NCBI GenBank assembly: GCA_963921195.1
Contig: OY992537.1
Location: 36,069,410-36,133,409, forward strand
Source: Pegoplata infirma
Lineage: Eukaryota; Arthropoda; Insecta; Diptera; Anthomyiidae
DNA: 64,000 nucleotides
Direction of reading: 5' to 3'
The position numbers were made by a program, and so were the translations under genes. Within the stretch, counting starts at the first letter, position 1, and every line of letters starts with the position of its first letter. Below the pieces are notes generated by a model. That model saw only the letters and a program-made list of their open reading frames with translations. It made no database searches and was not told the origin of the DNA. Of the stretch, positions 10,502 through 22,259 are shown one piece after another.

Positions 10502-12422
10502 GGGGCATTCCATGTCAAATCGGACACTTTGAAAAATTTTTTTTTAGATTTTCCCAATTTGTTTATAGTTTTTAGTACCCTTCGAATACTCCTTCGTGGT
10601 AAATTTTCAGATTTTTTTTTTGATGACGCGTTCAAAAGATATAGATGTTTTAAAAATTGGTAGTTTGTTCCTTTACTCAAACTTCTTTTACTCATAACTT
10701 CTTCAATAATGATCCAAATTTCAAATTTGTTTTTTCAAAATTTTTGTTTTTTTATGTACATTTAAAAAAAAATTCTTAAAAGCGCTCTAGTATGCGATTT
10801 GTAAGTTTTAAAATTTAAATCTCATTTTTGAAAATGTTTGTACTCTTTGATTTTTTTGAAATTTTTTTGTGTAAAACTTCTATCGATTCTACAAATTTTT
10901 GCCCAGGAGGATCGTGGGATAACGATTATTACTATTTTTTAAAATTTTTTGAAAAAATTTAATTGTAATTTTCCTATCTTAAAATCATTTCTACTGCTTG
11001 AATGGTGCGTCATAGGGGGTCCTTTATAAGACCGACCCCCATTAATTTTTTCGTCTTAACATTTCTTTGGAACAAACTAATACCCTATCTCCAATTTCTA
11101 AGGGGGCTCCCACACAAAACGACATTTTTTAAAATTTGCTCCAACCGCTCTAACTGCCCTAATAATGCCCTTAGAGCAACAAAATGTATGACCGACCCAC
11201 AATATTTTTTTAGTCCAAACATTTTCTTTGAACACTTCTACCCTCTATCTTTAACTGTTAAGGCGGTCCCCATACTATTTTTTTTTTATATTTGTAAATT
11301 TTGTTTTATTTAATCAGTTTCTACCGGTCCAATGGTGCGTCCGATAGCGGTCATTAGTGAGACAGACCCCCATTTATTTTTACCCTACAACATTTTTTTA
11401 AAACATACCTACGCCCTATCTCCACCAACATAAGTAGGCTCCCATACAAATAACAAATGGAGAACATTTTATAAAATGTAATTTTGAATGGAAGCCTACT
11501 TAGGGAGTGGAGATAGGGCGTAGGTATGTTTTAAAAAAATGTTGTAGGGTAAAAATAAATGGGGGTCGGTCTCACAAATAACCCCTCTCGGATGCAGCAT
11601 TGGACCGGTAGAAGCTGATTAAATAAATCAAATTTACAAAAAATAAAAAAAATTGGATGGGGACCGCCTTAACAATTAGATATAGAGGGTAGGTGTGTGC
11701 AGAGAAAATGTTTAGACTAAAAAAATATTGTGGGTCGGTCATACATGTTGTTGCTCTAAGGGCACTATTAGGGCAGTTAGAGCGGTTGGAGCAAATTTTA
11801 AAAAATGCCGTTTTGTGTGGGAGCCCCTTTAGAAATTGGAGATAGGGTATTAGTTTGTTCCAAAGAAATGTTAAGATGTAAAAATTAATGGGGGTCGGTC
11901 TTATAAATGACTCCTATATGACGCACCATTGGAGCAGTAGAAATGATTTTAAGATTGGAAAATTACAATAAAATTTTTTCAAAAAATTTTCAAAAATAGT
12001 GATAATGGTTATCGCACGATCTTCCTGGGCAAAAAATTTGTAGAATCGATAGAAATTTTACACAAAAAAATTTCCAAAAAATTGAAGAGTACAAACATTT
12101 TCAAAAATGAAATTTAAATTTTAAAATTTAAAAATCGCATACTAGAGCACTTTTAAGAGTTTTTTTGGGTTTTTTATTTTAAAGTACGTAAAAAAAAATT
12201 TTGAAAAAAAAAATTGAAATTTGAAGAAGTTATGAGTAAAAGAAGTTTGAGTAAAGGAACAAACTACCAATTTTTGAATATTCGATATCTTTTGGACGGG
12301 TCGTCAAAAAAATCTGAAAATTTACACGAAGGAGTTTTCGAAGGGTACTAAGAACTGTAAACAACTTGGGAAAATCTAAAAAAAAAATTTTTCAAAGTGT
12401 CCGATTTGACATGGGATGCCCC
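10502..12422. mobile_element. Complete 1.9-kb palindrome A
   Basis: The left end GGGGCATTCCATGTCAAATC and the right end GATTTGACATGGGATGCCCC are complements flanked by ATAT (10498-10501, 12423-12426). The arms of ~950 bp are reverse complements throughout, with a short unpaired centre near 11455-11475. Matched blocks include GACCGACCCCC/GGGGGTCGGTC and GGAGGATCGTGGGATAACG with its complement. It encodes nothing recognisable. Related copies are at 47344-51140 (both arms, interrupted) and 53565-54478 (one arm). Confidence 0.85.
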
Positions 12423-12429
12423 ATATATA

Positions 12430-12845
12430 TTGTCACAAGAAAATGTCGGTTGAAATAACTCAAATTAATTTATACCGCTGGTTTTTAAGTGAAAATAACA
12501 CAATATTTGGTTGTCACAAACGAATATATAGGCACAACAACAGTATTTCAGGCTGATCCAACCGAAAAATTTTATAGGAAACATTTTGAGGAACCTGATT
12601 GTCAAAACTGTTATTTTTTTAATAGCAACAATTCCGTTGTTACAACCGAATATAGTAGCAGTAACTGAATTTGTGTTTAATAAAACCAAACAATTTATTG
12701 TTTGGTTGTATTGGCCAACTAATATTTTCAGTTGCATCAACTCAACATTTGGTTTTTACTACTATATTCGGGTCTGACAAAAAAATTGTGATGTCTTTTA
12801 CGCAAATCAACTGAATTTTTATTACGTCAACTGTGTGCAGTATCT
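12430..12845. repeat. Diverged MITE remnant related to the CACAGA/AGTTGCATCAACTC family
   Basis: It contains CAGTTGCATCAACTCAACAT, a CCGAATATAGTAGCAGTAACTGAA phrase and other AACTGAA blocks, also found in MITEs at 4719-4949 and 55069-55315. No clean ends are visible. A similar fragment lies at 10071-10188, and both fragments share an exact 17-bp block ending in TTGTCACAA. Confidence 0.5.
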
Positions 12846-14754
12846 CTGGTTTGTATTCGAACTATAAAAATACCATTAAATCATTCTAAAATTCGATTTC
12901 TGCTAGTTTAATTTGTTGCCCCAACCAACTTTTGCTTTTTTTGTTGAGTTTAAAATAATATCAATCTAGTGAAGTTGTGACTAACGATTTTTTTTCGTGA
13001 CAACCCATTAATAAATATCAAAATATTTACTTCCAATCATCAGACAATTATCTTACAATTAGAGGATTATTTTGAAAATTGGGTTATTAAATTCGAATCA
13101 TCATCCATACAAAAAATTCGTTCCAAAAATGGTACACCTTACATCTAAAGGTTAATTTGCGGGAATGTGGTATGGTTACAGTTTTTCTTTTCAATTTTAT
13201 TTTCAGTTTCATTTTTATTTTCCATTTTATTTATTTTTTTTTTTCATTTAACTAAAAGTCGATGTTTTGCATAAATTAACACTAAATGTCAAAATATACT
13301 TTAGGCAAATATTTGCTAATAGTTTGTATTTTGCATTTTTAAAAACATATAATTTAATGCACTCTGCATTTACTTACCACTCTGCTGCTGCTATGGCAGC
13401 TACCATTCCATTGTGCCACAATTATTATTATTTTGTTGGATGATTTATAAAAAGGCAAACCATAGAGTTTGCTTGATTTTAGTACTTTGCAACAGCACTC
13501 CATCCACTGTTTATCTCGTTTTAGTCAGGGATTATTATCGAAGAATAATTTATAATAAAAATAAAAAGTGATGAAAATTTAGGGCGTGATGTATTTTTTT
13601 TTAAATTACTATAACAAACAAGGTGATGTTTATAATTAACACAAAATGTAAGACAAAGTGAGGGGAAATCTTTTAACAATATTGTAGTATTTGGTGTATG
13701 ACCTATTGATAGTGACATTCAAATGTTACTTAGCATACATACACATTGTTTCGGAAAATTTGCAGCAATTTTTAAATTTTTTGTTAACATTGTGTTAATT
13801 AATTATTTCCGACATTGTTGCAAATTAAGGTAATGGGTTGTTCAATAAAATGTCACCTTAAGCAATTCCATATGTGATTTAAAAATGATTAGGTTGAGGT
13901 CGTTTTGAAATTTAGAAGTTCCATTTAATCTATCCACTGAAATGATTCAAGTATAACTCAAAAATTTTGCAAAAAGTGGTAAAAAAGTATTATTTTTCCA
14001 CTTTTTCATCTGAAATGGTGGTCGTAGAAACTTGAATCTAGGATATTCATGCTAAAAAAAATAGAAATTGGTAAATTTAAAGCACCTGAAATAATAGCTC
14101 CAGAAATTTGAAATTTGAAATGCTGTACAATCCAACGAAAAAAACATTCTGTCAAAATTAGTTTTTAGAAAGTTTTGACAATGCTCTTAATTTCGATTAA
14201 TTGCTCCTTTCGAAAAATTCCTAAATTCTGATGAATTTTTGAAATGAATAAAACTGTGCAATGAGACCAAAAAAATTAAAGTATACCAATGGTTAACGAA
14301 AACCATCCAAGGGTTTTGAAAACTTAGCTCGAGTTCTTTTTAATATCCACGGAAGTTTTTAAATGTTTTCCAATGCGTTTTAAATAAGTCCAAAAAAAAA
14401 AAAAATTGAATCTAATTCTTCTGTAAATAATGTCAAAGGAGGCCTATAGTGAAATTTGTTGGCGATTCTTTTCTTATAACATATTAACCCTCTATCTCCA
14501 ATTTGTAGTTCACTTTGGTCCTTTTCTCAAATATCCTCATAGTACACAACTAAAACATGCGTTTAAAGGGTTAAAATGTTCTACAAAAATGTTCTTCATC
14601 GAATTTCACTAGGGATTGTTTAAGGTCAAAAGTTCGTGTGATATAAGCAAAATGTTCAAAAAAGGAAAATTTGTAATTATCATAATTGTTTAAATTATGT
14701 CTCCCAAAATACTTAACATTTTTGATTTTTAAAGCATTTTGCTATCTACATTGT
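12846..14754. other. Gene-free stretch, possibly unique host DNA
   Basis: It has less repeat structure than its neighbours. A GCTGCTGCTATGGCAGCTACC stretch near 13384 and mixed composition are typical of fly intergenic or intronic DNA. No exon, RNA gene or repeat boundary can be supported. Confidence 0.4.
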
Positions 14755-15130
14755 TAAGCATTTTTCTGATAGAAAAAAATCCCAAATTCTGAAACAATTT
14801 TCCAATAGAAAAATATCAGATTTAAGACATGTTTCTTCAAGAAATATTCTAGATTTTGACATTTTTTCTAAAGAAAAATTCTCAGATTCTGTAATATTTT
14901 CTATTTAGAAAATATTTTCTAATTCTGAGAAATTTGCAAATAGAAAAATTTTAAGGTTCAAAATCACTTTGCCAATAATCAGCTTTTAAAATGTATAAAA
15001 TTATTGCTGTAGAAACAAAGTTATCAGATACTGAGACAATTTTCGCACCGAAAAACTATAATATTAAGAAAACTGCGTCGAATAGAAATATTTTCAGATA
15101 GCGACACATTTTTCCCCATAGAAAACTCAG
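14755..15130 (+). repeat. Degenerate tandem repeat (TAGAAAAATTCTCAGATTCTG-like)
   Basis: Phrases such as AATAGAAAAAT, CAGATTCTG, AAATTCTGA and TTTTCTAAT recur every ~45-65 bases with many changes. This looks like an old decayed tandem array. No unit can be defined precisely by eye. Confidence 0.45.
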
Positions 15131-15139
15131 ATTAAATTT

Positions 15140-15265
15140 CCTTTTAACATGATAATATCTTTAGGCTGGTGTCTAATTTTAAAAATAAAATAGAAAATAG
15201 GAAATACAGTTTTCATAATTCACCTGCTGGTGAATTAAATTGTTTTTCACCAGCAGGTGAATAAA
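15140..15265 (-). repeat. CTGGTGTCTAATTTT / TTCACCAGC repeat, copy 1
   Basis: AACATGATAATATC, GGCTGGTGTCTAATTTTAA and two TTCACC-CAGCAGGTGAAT-type blocks match, in reverse, the sequence at 63376-63650. The two copies sit next to or near extended A/T homopolymer-rich satellites. Confidence 0.6.
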
Positions 15266-15278
15266 ACGTAAACAAATT

Positions 15279-16135
15279 TTGTTTTCATATTTTTTTTGTT
15301 TTTATAATTTTTTTAACAATTTTTTTTCCTCAAATTTTTTTTTTTCATCAATTTTTTTTTTAATTTTTTTTTTTTTAATTTTTTTTTTTTCATCAAGTTT
15401 TTTTCATGAATTTTTTTTCATCAATTTTTTTTTCATAATTAATTTTTTTCCTCAAATTTTTATTTCATAAAATATTTTTTTTTTCATTTTATTTTTATAA
15501 AATTTTTTTATCAAATTTTTCATTACATCAATTTTTTTTACCTAATTTTTTTTCAAAAATTTTTTTTTTGTCAATTTTTTTTCACCATTTTTTTTTTTTC
15601 ATCAATTTTTTTTCATAATTATTTTTTTCCTCAAATTTTTTTTTTTCATAAAATATTTTTTTTCATCATATTTTATTTTTATAAAATTTTTTTATCAAAT
15701 TTTTCATTACATCAATTTTTTTCACCAAATTTTTTTTTGCCAATTTTTTTTTTCACTATATTTTTTTCATCAATTTTTTTTACATAATTTTTTTTTTCAT
15801 CAAAAATTTTTTTTTTCATAATTTTTTTTCATAAATTTTTTTTATCAATTTTTTTTACAATTTTTTATTACATAATTTTTTTTCATCAATTTTTTTTTCA
15901 TCCAATTGTTTTTTCATAAATTTTTTTCTTTATCAATTTTTTTTCACAATTTTTTTTCATAATTTTTTCTTTTTTTATAAAAAAACTGTTTTTTCCATCA
16001 AAAATTTGTTTTTTCATTCAATTTTTTTTTTTCGTTAATAAATTTTTGTTCCTTAAATTTTTTTTCATAAATTTTTTTTTTTTTTTCATAAATCATTGTT
16101 TTTATCATAATTTTTTTTTTTTAATTTATTAAGCA
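15279..16135 (+). repeat. T-rich satellite with TTTTTTTCATCAA/CATAAA units
   Basis: Runs of 6-13 T are separated by CATCAA, CATAAT, CCTCAA and similar spacers over ~850 bp. A longer period is visible: CCTCAAATTTTT...TTTCATAAAATATTTTTTTT...TTATTTTTATAAAATTTT occurs near 15440 and again near 15629. Any apparent coding is low-complexity Phe/Ile/Ser. The same kind of DNA occurs at 60820-61740. Confidence 0.85.
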
Positions 16136-16144
16136 TTAAGCAAC

Positions 16145-17334
16145 TTTGAAATTTTGACTCCAGGACAAAGCCTATTAAAAAAGGGAAAAATCGGTCCATG
16201 TTTAGACCTAGCCCGCCATACAAACTTCTTCTCCAAATTTTGGTTAAACTGCCCTTATAAAAAACTATTTTATGTATCCATTCGAAATTTGGTATTTAAA
16301 CGTGTTTTGTATTTGCAAATCTTCATTCAAAATTTTAAGTTAATCGGACAAGTTCTATTTGTAGTTCCAATACATACCACCCTCCCGACATTCACATAAA
16401 TCTCTTAAAACTCATGAAAATAGGAAATATTTGATTAAAACTTTATGAGTATACGTCAAACGTGAGCTTTGGTAACCCAAATAAATCTAGTTGTGATTGG
16501 ACCATTTGTGAACTTACAAGGGAAGTCTCCCTGGAGCCACCCTCCGATCTTCATGAAATTTGGATATGTTGTTAAGAACGAAAATTAATTCGACACGTAT
16601 TTTTTTTTAGCGGCCCAAACTCATTTTTAGGGGGGGTCGATTTGTATGGGGGGAAATTGACCTTTTTCAGTTTTTTACGATTTACGCCTATTTAAACAAA
16701 ATTAATATAGGCATGTGGGGTATCACATTAAAGGTATTAAAAATACCTATCTCGTGGTGCTAACAACGGGCCAAAGAAGTTAATATTTTTCGACTTATTA
16801 ACAAAAATGTCCTAAAATTTTGGTATTTTACTCAATATGACAAAAAGTTGTGCATGTTTGGACACGTTCTTAGCACACATAGATAGGTTTTCCAAAGACC
16901 TTTCATTTGGTATGTAACATGACTAGGTTTCTTTGCATAATATAGGAGATAAACGAAAAAAACTGAAAAATGGCCTTGTCGTCCCCCCTCCTTTTTACCC
17001 CCTAAATATGAATTTGGGCCGCTAAAAAAAATACGTGTCCCTTTATTTTTTCTGATCTACAAAATAAAACCAATTCCATAAAGATCCGCGGGTGACACTA
17101 GGGAGACTTCCCTTGTTAGTCGCCCGATATTCAGTTAAATCGTTTTATTGGCAACAAAAATAAACCTTTTTCACCAAAATTTGGTTTGTGCTTGTCTTTT
17201 TTACACTAATTTAAGATCAAACGGAAGAATATCAAATCGGTCCATGTTTGGACTGAGGTCCCATTTTCCAGAAAGCATATGTGTAGGGTATTATATCGTC
17301 GGTTCTGACCGACTATAACTTTCTTACTTGTTTT
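16145..17334 (-). mobile_element. GTCY element lineage B, minus orientation, interrupted
   Basis: Phrases shared with the lineage B copy at 50243-51087 include GGACAAAGCCTATT, TCGGTCCATGTTTAGACCTAG, CCCGATATTCAGTT and, at the right, GTGTAGGGTATTATAT, GACCGACTATAA and TTTCTTACTTGTTT. The GTCY tract and outer 3' end are missing on the left. A PIF-like MITE (16517-17115) splits it. Confidence 0.75.
16517..17115. mobile_element. 599-bp PIF/Harbinger-like MITE, copy 1
   Basis: The ends CAAGGGAAGTCTCCC and GGGAGACTTCCCTTG are exact complements for 15 bases and imperfect further in. TTA flanks both sides (16514-16516, 17116-17118). A 3-bp TWA target duplication is the PIF/Harbinger hallmark (established); the family placement is inferred. 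No transposase is present. A close, inverted copy is at 22260-22860; shared blocks include AGCGGCCCAAA, AAAATACCAAAATTTTAGGA and GTTAATAAGTCGAAAAATAT. Confidence 0.8.
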
Positions 17335-17439
17335 TTATTAGAATTTAGTTTTTCGTAAAAAAAAATGTTTTCCATTTTTTTTTTCAAATCTACTTCTTTA
17401 CCTAGTCTAAACTTTTGGCATAAAAATGTTCCATTTGCT

Positions 17440-18030
17440 TAACAAATGTACAAAAAACAAATAAGAGTGTTAAATTCTGCGGTGGCGAATCTTTTATACT
17501 CTCCAAAATGTAAAAACACTTTTTTGCACTTAAGTAATACACTCATTTACCAAATTTACAGCTTTTTTTGTTTGGACTGCCGCTTGCTTCCCACAGACAG
17601 ACGGATGTATATAGCTAGATCAATGGTTCCCAACCTTTTTAGGGTGATGCCCCACTTTTAAGTAAAAAAACCCATAATGTCCCCCCTACACTCAAGAAAA
17701 ATGCGTAAATTTTTCAGACTTGTTTTCAAATTCAAAATGTACTTCTAGTTAAGAAAACTTTTTGTTAAAATCATCTTTTAAACAAAGTTTTTAGCAAAAG
17801 TTTTCAACAACCAACTTAATAATTTAGCTAAAATAATTATTTTTTTTAGTTTTTTAACAAAAAAAAAACTTAAAAATTTGCTCGTTGCCCCCCTGAAGCA
17901 TTCAAATTGCCCCCCAGTGGGGCGAGAATCAAAGGTTGGGAACCATTGAGCTAGATCAATAATATATAAACTTAGTGGGGTCCTTGACCGATATTTCAAT
18001 TTGTTTTGCATGGAATGACAAATAAATAAA
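17440..18030 (+). mobile_element. GTCY element lineage C, interrupted
   Basis: It has GTACAAAAAACAAAT, CTCTCCAAAATGTAAAAACA, TTACCAAATTTACAGC, CAGACAGACGG and then GTGGGGTCCTTGACCGATATTTC. The order (variable left part, GACAGACGG tract, ...GGGGTCC...GATATTTC) parallels lineages A and B, but the sequence differs. A hAT MITE is inserted right after the GTCY tract. A minus-strand relative is at 60248-60474. Confidence 0.65.
17621..17948. mobile_element. 328-bp hAT-type MITE, copy 1
   Basis: The terminal inverted repeats CAATGGTTCCCAACCTTT are identical for 18 bases at both ends. AGCTAGAT is duplicated exactly at 17613-17620 and 17949-17956. An 8-bp duplication plus a CARNGGTTCYCAACC-like end is characteristic of hAT elements (established). 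The interior has GCCCCACTTTTAAG and GCCCCCCAGTGGGGCGAG but no transposase. The second copy, at 24273-24607, is inverted relative to this one. Confidence 0.9.
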
Positions 18031-18214
18031 ACATTATTTTTTCTAAAAAAATTTGCTTTGGCAAGTACAACCAAATCTTCAGCAAAACATTAATATGATT
18101 TAATAATTTGGGCAAGAGTACAAAATTCAAAGGCATTTTTTCAAGTTTTAGAAAAAAAATGATCAAAATCTTTTAAAAGTTTTTTACATAAAATAAAATA
18201 CATTTTAGATGTTA

Positions 18215-18390
18215 AGATTGTTTATCTGAAAACAGCAAATTTTTCTGCTAAAATCATCAAATTTTTTTTGCTAAAATCAGCAGATTTTTCTGCTAAAATC
18301 AGCAGATATTTCTGCTTTCTTAGCAGATTTTCTTATACGGCTCAAAAATGAGTATTTTCAGCAGATTTTTCTGCTGATTGGACATCGTTT
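18215..18390 (+). repeat. ~21-bp minisatellite with internal AGCAGA/TCTGCT dyad
   Basis: Units of the form AAATCAGCAGATTTTTCTGCT recur, with drift, about six times. Each contains a short hairpin-capable AGCAGA...TCTGCT pair. No coding role is apparent. Confidence 0.75.
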
Positions 18391-18961
18391 TTATTCGAGT
18401 TTTACATAATTTTTTGCTGGATAGCTTTCATTACCCTCGAATTAGTTATTCCCTCGCACAATTTAGGAACCCTGGTACTTAGTGAATATAAAAAAAAATA
18501 CTTTTTGGTCCTCTCTAGCATACATGTTTCGAAAAAAAAAAAATACTTCTCATAATCACAACAGTCGTCATACCGCTATTTTTGACAGCGACATCCTAAC
18601 TAACATAACAACGTACCACATAAATACATAATCTAGATACACTTTGACTGTGTTTTTAGTTTTTGTTCAGCCACGAAGAAAATTTTAATAGCAAAAGAAA
18701 AGAAACATTTATAGAACTTTAATACCACAAAAAATAGATCTACTTTTAATAGTTAAGAAAGACATATGGATGAGCAATAAGGGAGTATGCGAAACAAATT
18801 TTCTGTTAAAAAAAATATAGAAGTTCTAGAAGAAAGTCTCAACACGTATGAAAGTAGATGCAAAGTCAAAAAAACATTGTAATATTTTAAAACAGAAATA
18901 AATTGTTTTTCGTAAAAATGCAAAATAAATAGGAGGCACTTACTGCAAAAGTGCATTACTC
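18391..18961. other. Gene-free AT-rich stretch
   Basis: No recognisable gene, RNA or repeat boundaries. Minus-strand open frames are short and motif-free. Confidence 0.45.
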
Positions 18962-18963
18962 TA

Positions 18964-20258
18964 CACGCAAAAAAAAATCTGTGTCGGAGTGAGCAAAAAT
19001 CTGGCATAATTTTACCAAAAATATGCTAAAACTACAACCGACGAAGTAGTTTTCGTAATTTAGCCAAAACACTTATGTAAAAAATTTTGAAGAAAATGCT
19101 AATGCTATTTAAGCAAAAACTTGGTAAAATATACCAAAAGAAATATGGCGAAATATACCAAAATTATTTGAAAAGGTGCCTAAAAATACTGCTAAAAATT
19201 ACCACTTTTATGCTAAAATAAATTTTCTATAAAATTTTTGTAAAAATTTGTATATTTATTGAATTTAAAATTTTCACAGAATAAATCCATATTAATATAA
19301 TAAATGCTGTGTAGGATTTTATTTACCACCGACCAACTGACCCTTTATGTACAATTTTCTCCAGTGACTGCTGCCTACGCTTTTTTTTGAAGTGAAGGAT
19401 CCGCTATAGCTTCACGAATTTATTTAAAAGCATCCTGTAAAAATAGAAAATTATTACAAAACAAAAAATTTAAATTCAAAAAACTAGTAAACCCCATTGG
19501 TCTTTTGGTTAGGAGGAACACTTACTTTGTGACTCCATTTGTAACTCATCAAAACAGGTCTGGACTCTACTGGCTTTGCTATTCAAATGAGTTTTTAGGT
19601 TTTAATTTTATAACTAAAGGGAGGACTGGTGCCCACGCTCTTTATTGTAGTGAAGGATTCGCCATAGCTTCAAAAATTTATTAACCAGTACCCTGCAAAA
19701 ATAGAAAATTATTACCAAACACTAATTTTTAACTAAAAATCTATAAAACCTTATTGGTGTCTTCGGAATAGGGGTATACTCACTTTATCATTCCATTTAT
19801 AATTCATTGAAACAAACGTCTGGGACTCCATTGGTTTTCCTAAATGAATGGTGTTTTAAGTTATGACAGCAAAATTAACTTTAGCATTTTTTTATCTTAC
19901 ATTTATTTATCTTTTAAAAAACTAATTATTTATTTTTATTTATTAATTAATTTTAATTTTATTTATCAATTTCTTTTTTAAGTTTTTATAACACAAAAAA
20001 ATAAACGAAGCACGCACACAAAAATACAAAATTAAAATGGCGGTCTGTATTTGTTTTCTTTTCTTTTTGTTGTTTTCTTTCGATAAATTTGTGTTATTGT
20101 GCAAGCTACTTGGTTATTTTACATAAAAAACTAATTATGTTACTTTAACATCGACAAGCATAATTTTAGCAAAAATTTGGTAAAAAAATTTTTTTGGTAT
20201 GAAAAAAGTTTTACCAAGTAGGATTGCTCAATCTGACACAGATTTTTTTTTTTGCGTG
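18964..20258. mobile_element. 1.3-kb TA-flanked TIR element (CACGCAAAA ends)
   Basis: The ends CACGCAAAAAAAAATCTGTG and their complement are near-perfect, followed inward by GAGTGAGC / GATTGAGC. TA flanks both sides. Several GCTAAAA and GGTAAAA...TACCAAAA blocks give further symmetry. The interior has a tandem pair of ~260-bp units. No transposase is visible. It fits a non-autonomous Tc1/mariner-type element, with termini resembling the CACTCAAAA elements at 22993, 55815 and 57249. Confidence 0.7.
19360..19855 (+). repeat. Two ~260-bp tandem units inside the TIR element
   Basis: AGTGAAGGATCCGCTATAGC (near 19391) and AGTGAAGGATTCGCCATAGC (near 19651) begin parallel stretches that both continue through ATAGAAAATTATTAC, then CATTGGT or TATTGGT, a CACTT block, and a closing TCTGGACTC or TCTGGGACTCC phrase. 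The units differ by many substitutions, so the duplication is old. Confidence 0.7.
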
Positions 20259-20359
20259 TACATATGAGGCATTAGACTTTTTTTTGTAAGACAAAAAAAA
20301 AATTCCTCAGAATTTGAACCCCCGGCAAATTTTCATTCTACGAGGCCTAAAACTTATGT

Positions 20360-20610
20360 AAAACAAAATTGAGGCCAATCGGGTTAAATTAACCCGCGGA
20401 GCCCGGCGATTTGTTTATGGATTTTTAAAATTAAAAAAATTAATCTTTAATAAGCTGAACACGAATATTAAAAAAAAAAATTAAAATCGGTTGAACGGTT
20501 TTCGAGACATCCCTGTTTGAATTTTGAATAAAATTACTGTTTTTTCTAAAGTTTAAGAAATAAATAAAAAAAAAAATTTTCTAAATTTCTTTCCCTTGAC
20601 CCCTTCACCC
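20360..20610 (+). repeat. Interspersed repeat family L, copy 1
   Basis: It shares TTAACCCGCGGAGCCCGGCGAT, AATCGGTTGAACGGTTTTCGAG and ATTTCTTTCCCTTGACCCC-like blocks with 23835-24106, 42390-42620 and 59815-60140. It has no coding capacity and its ends are undefined. Confidence 0.6.
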
Positions 20611-20799
20611 ACTTATAGAAAAACGCTTCATATCACTAATGAATGAAGTTTATTAACGTTGTTTCATTACAACAATGAAATTTCATACATATTGTACAGG
20701 TTTTTTATTAATTTGGATTCATTAGATTTCGTTGTTTCATTAAAAAATTTCATTAAGTTTTGTTTTTATAAGTTTTGTTTATAAAATTTTGCTGTTATA

Positions 20800-21412
20800 G
20801 GGTGATTCCATGTCAAACCGCACAGAAAACTGTGATTTTCGGATTTGTCACATCCGATTTTAATGAAATTCGCAAAAAATATTTCACATGCGTTGTTTTC
20901 ATAAAATGATTACCTTACAGGCTCCAAAAATTTTTAGTTTTCGAAATATGGCGTCTTGAAAATTGGCAAAAACGTCAAATTTTCAATAAGGTGCACATAC
21001 AAAGTCACCCATAACTTTAAAACTATAAAACTATAAAACCCACAATTACCAAATAGGTACCATTTAAAAGCTGAAAGGATTACCTTAAAAGTGACATTCA
21101 CAATTTTTTCTTCTAATGAAACCAGTCTGTGCATGCCACTTATAAGGTAATCCTTTCAGCTATCAAATGATGCCTATATGGTAATTGTGGGTTTTATAGT
21201 TTTAAAGTTATGGGTGACTTTGTATGTGCACCTTATTGAAAATTTGACGTTTTTGCCAATTTTCAAGACGCCATATTTCGAAAACCGAAAAGTTTTGGAG
21301 CCAGAAAGGTAATGATTTTAGGAACACTATCCATTTGCAATATATTTGTCAAATTTTATTCAAATCGAAGGTGACAAATCCGAATGCTGTGTGGTTTGAG
21401 GTGGATTTGCCC
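20800..21412. mobile_element. 613-bp palindrome F
   Basis: The left end GGGTGATTCCATGTCAAACC and the right end TTTGAGGTGGATTTGCCC are imperfect complements. The arms are complementary almost throughout (for example AAGGTGCACATACAAAGTCA with its complement) and meet near 21120-21140. TATA flanks both sides (20796-20799, 21413-21416). It shares the GATTCCATGTCAAA signature with palindrome A. Confidence 0.8.
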
Positions 21413-22259
21413 TATAATAAAATTTTGTGTGCGAAAACTGAGTTAAGTCTAAGTAGATAAAATAAAAATTATGTGCAAGTGTTTTTTTTAACGTGGTTAT
21501 TTTGTGATTTTTTCAGATTTTTTTACGAAATTTAAAATAAAAAGTAAAATATTAATTTTACATTTACTAAATTCGAACTGTTTTTTATAATACTTCGTGG
21601 TTTTAATAATATATTACAATTTAAGGTTGGAGTAAAATTTTGGCGAAAAAATTAAGTGAAAACATTTTTTATTAGTTTTAATTTTATAAAAAGATTTTTA
21701 CAAATAAAAGTAGCATTTATTCAATAAAAGTATTTCATTTCAAGTAGAAAAGTTAAATTCGACTTGGCCGAATCCATGAATACCCTCCACAATGGCCTTT
21801 TTAAGTCATAGTAAATTTTCTCACTTAAAAAAATAACATTTTTGATTAGAAATATTTTGTTTTGTGTAAAAAAACTTTTTTTTAAGTAATTTTTGAAAAA
21901 AAAAAAATAATTTACTAAAATTTTTTTTGAGTGTATTTTTTTTTTTTTTTTGAGTGTAAAATTTTTTTCGAGAGTTTTTTTTTTAGTGTAAAAATATTTT
22001 TGAGTGACAAAAATACGTTGTAAAATATTTTTGTGACTACCAATGTTTTTAAAACATGTTTAACGGGTTTACAACACGTAAATTTAAGGTGAAGCGAATC
22101 TGAAATTCACGGTTTTGCTAATAACTTTTAAACCATTGAACCGATTTGGCTGAAATTCAATACGAAACAGGCTTGGGGAACAGGCTTAATATGAATACCA
22201 GGCTTCAGCATCCTCAGAATTCAAAAGCTAGCGTATTTTTAATCTCGTAAATTAATTAA

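Noticed and set aside
11002..11313. 103-residue open frame, with similar ones at 47852-48103 and 54257-54469
   Set aside because: Repeated translation of the palindrome A arm; no domain and not consistently preserved.
15279..15470. Phe-rich open frame (and a similar one at 61029-61292)
   Set aside because: Low-complexity translation of T-run satellite.
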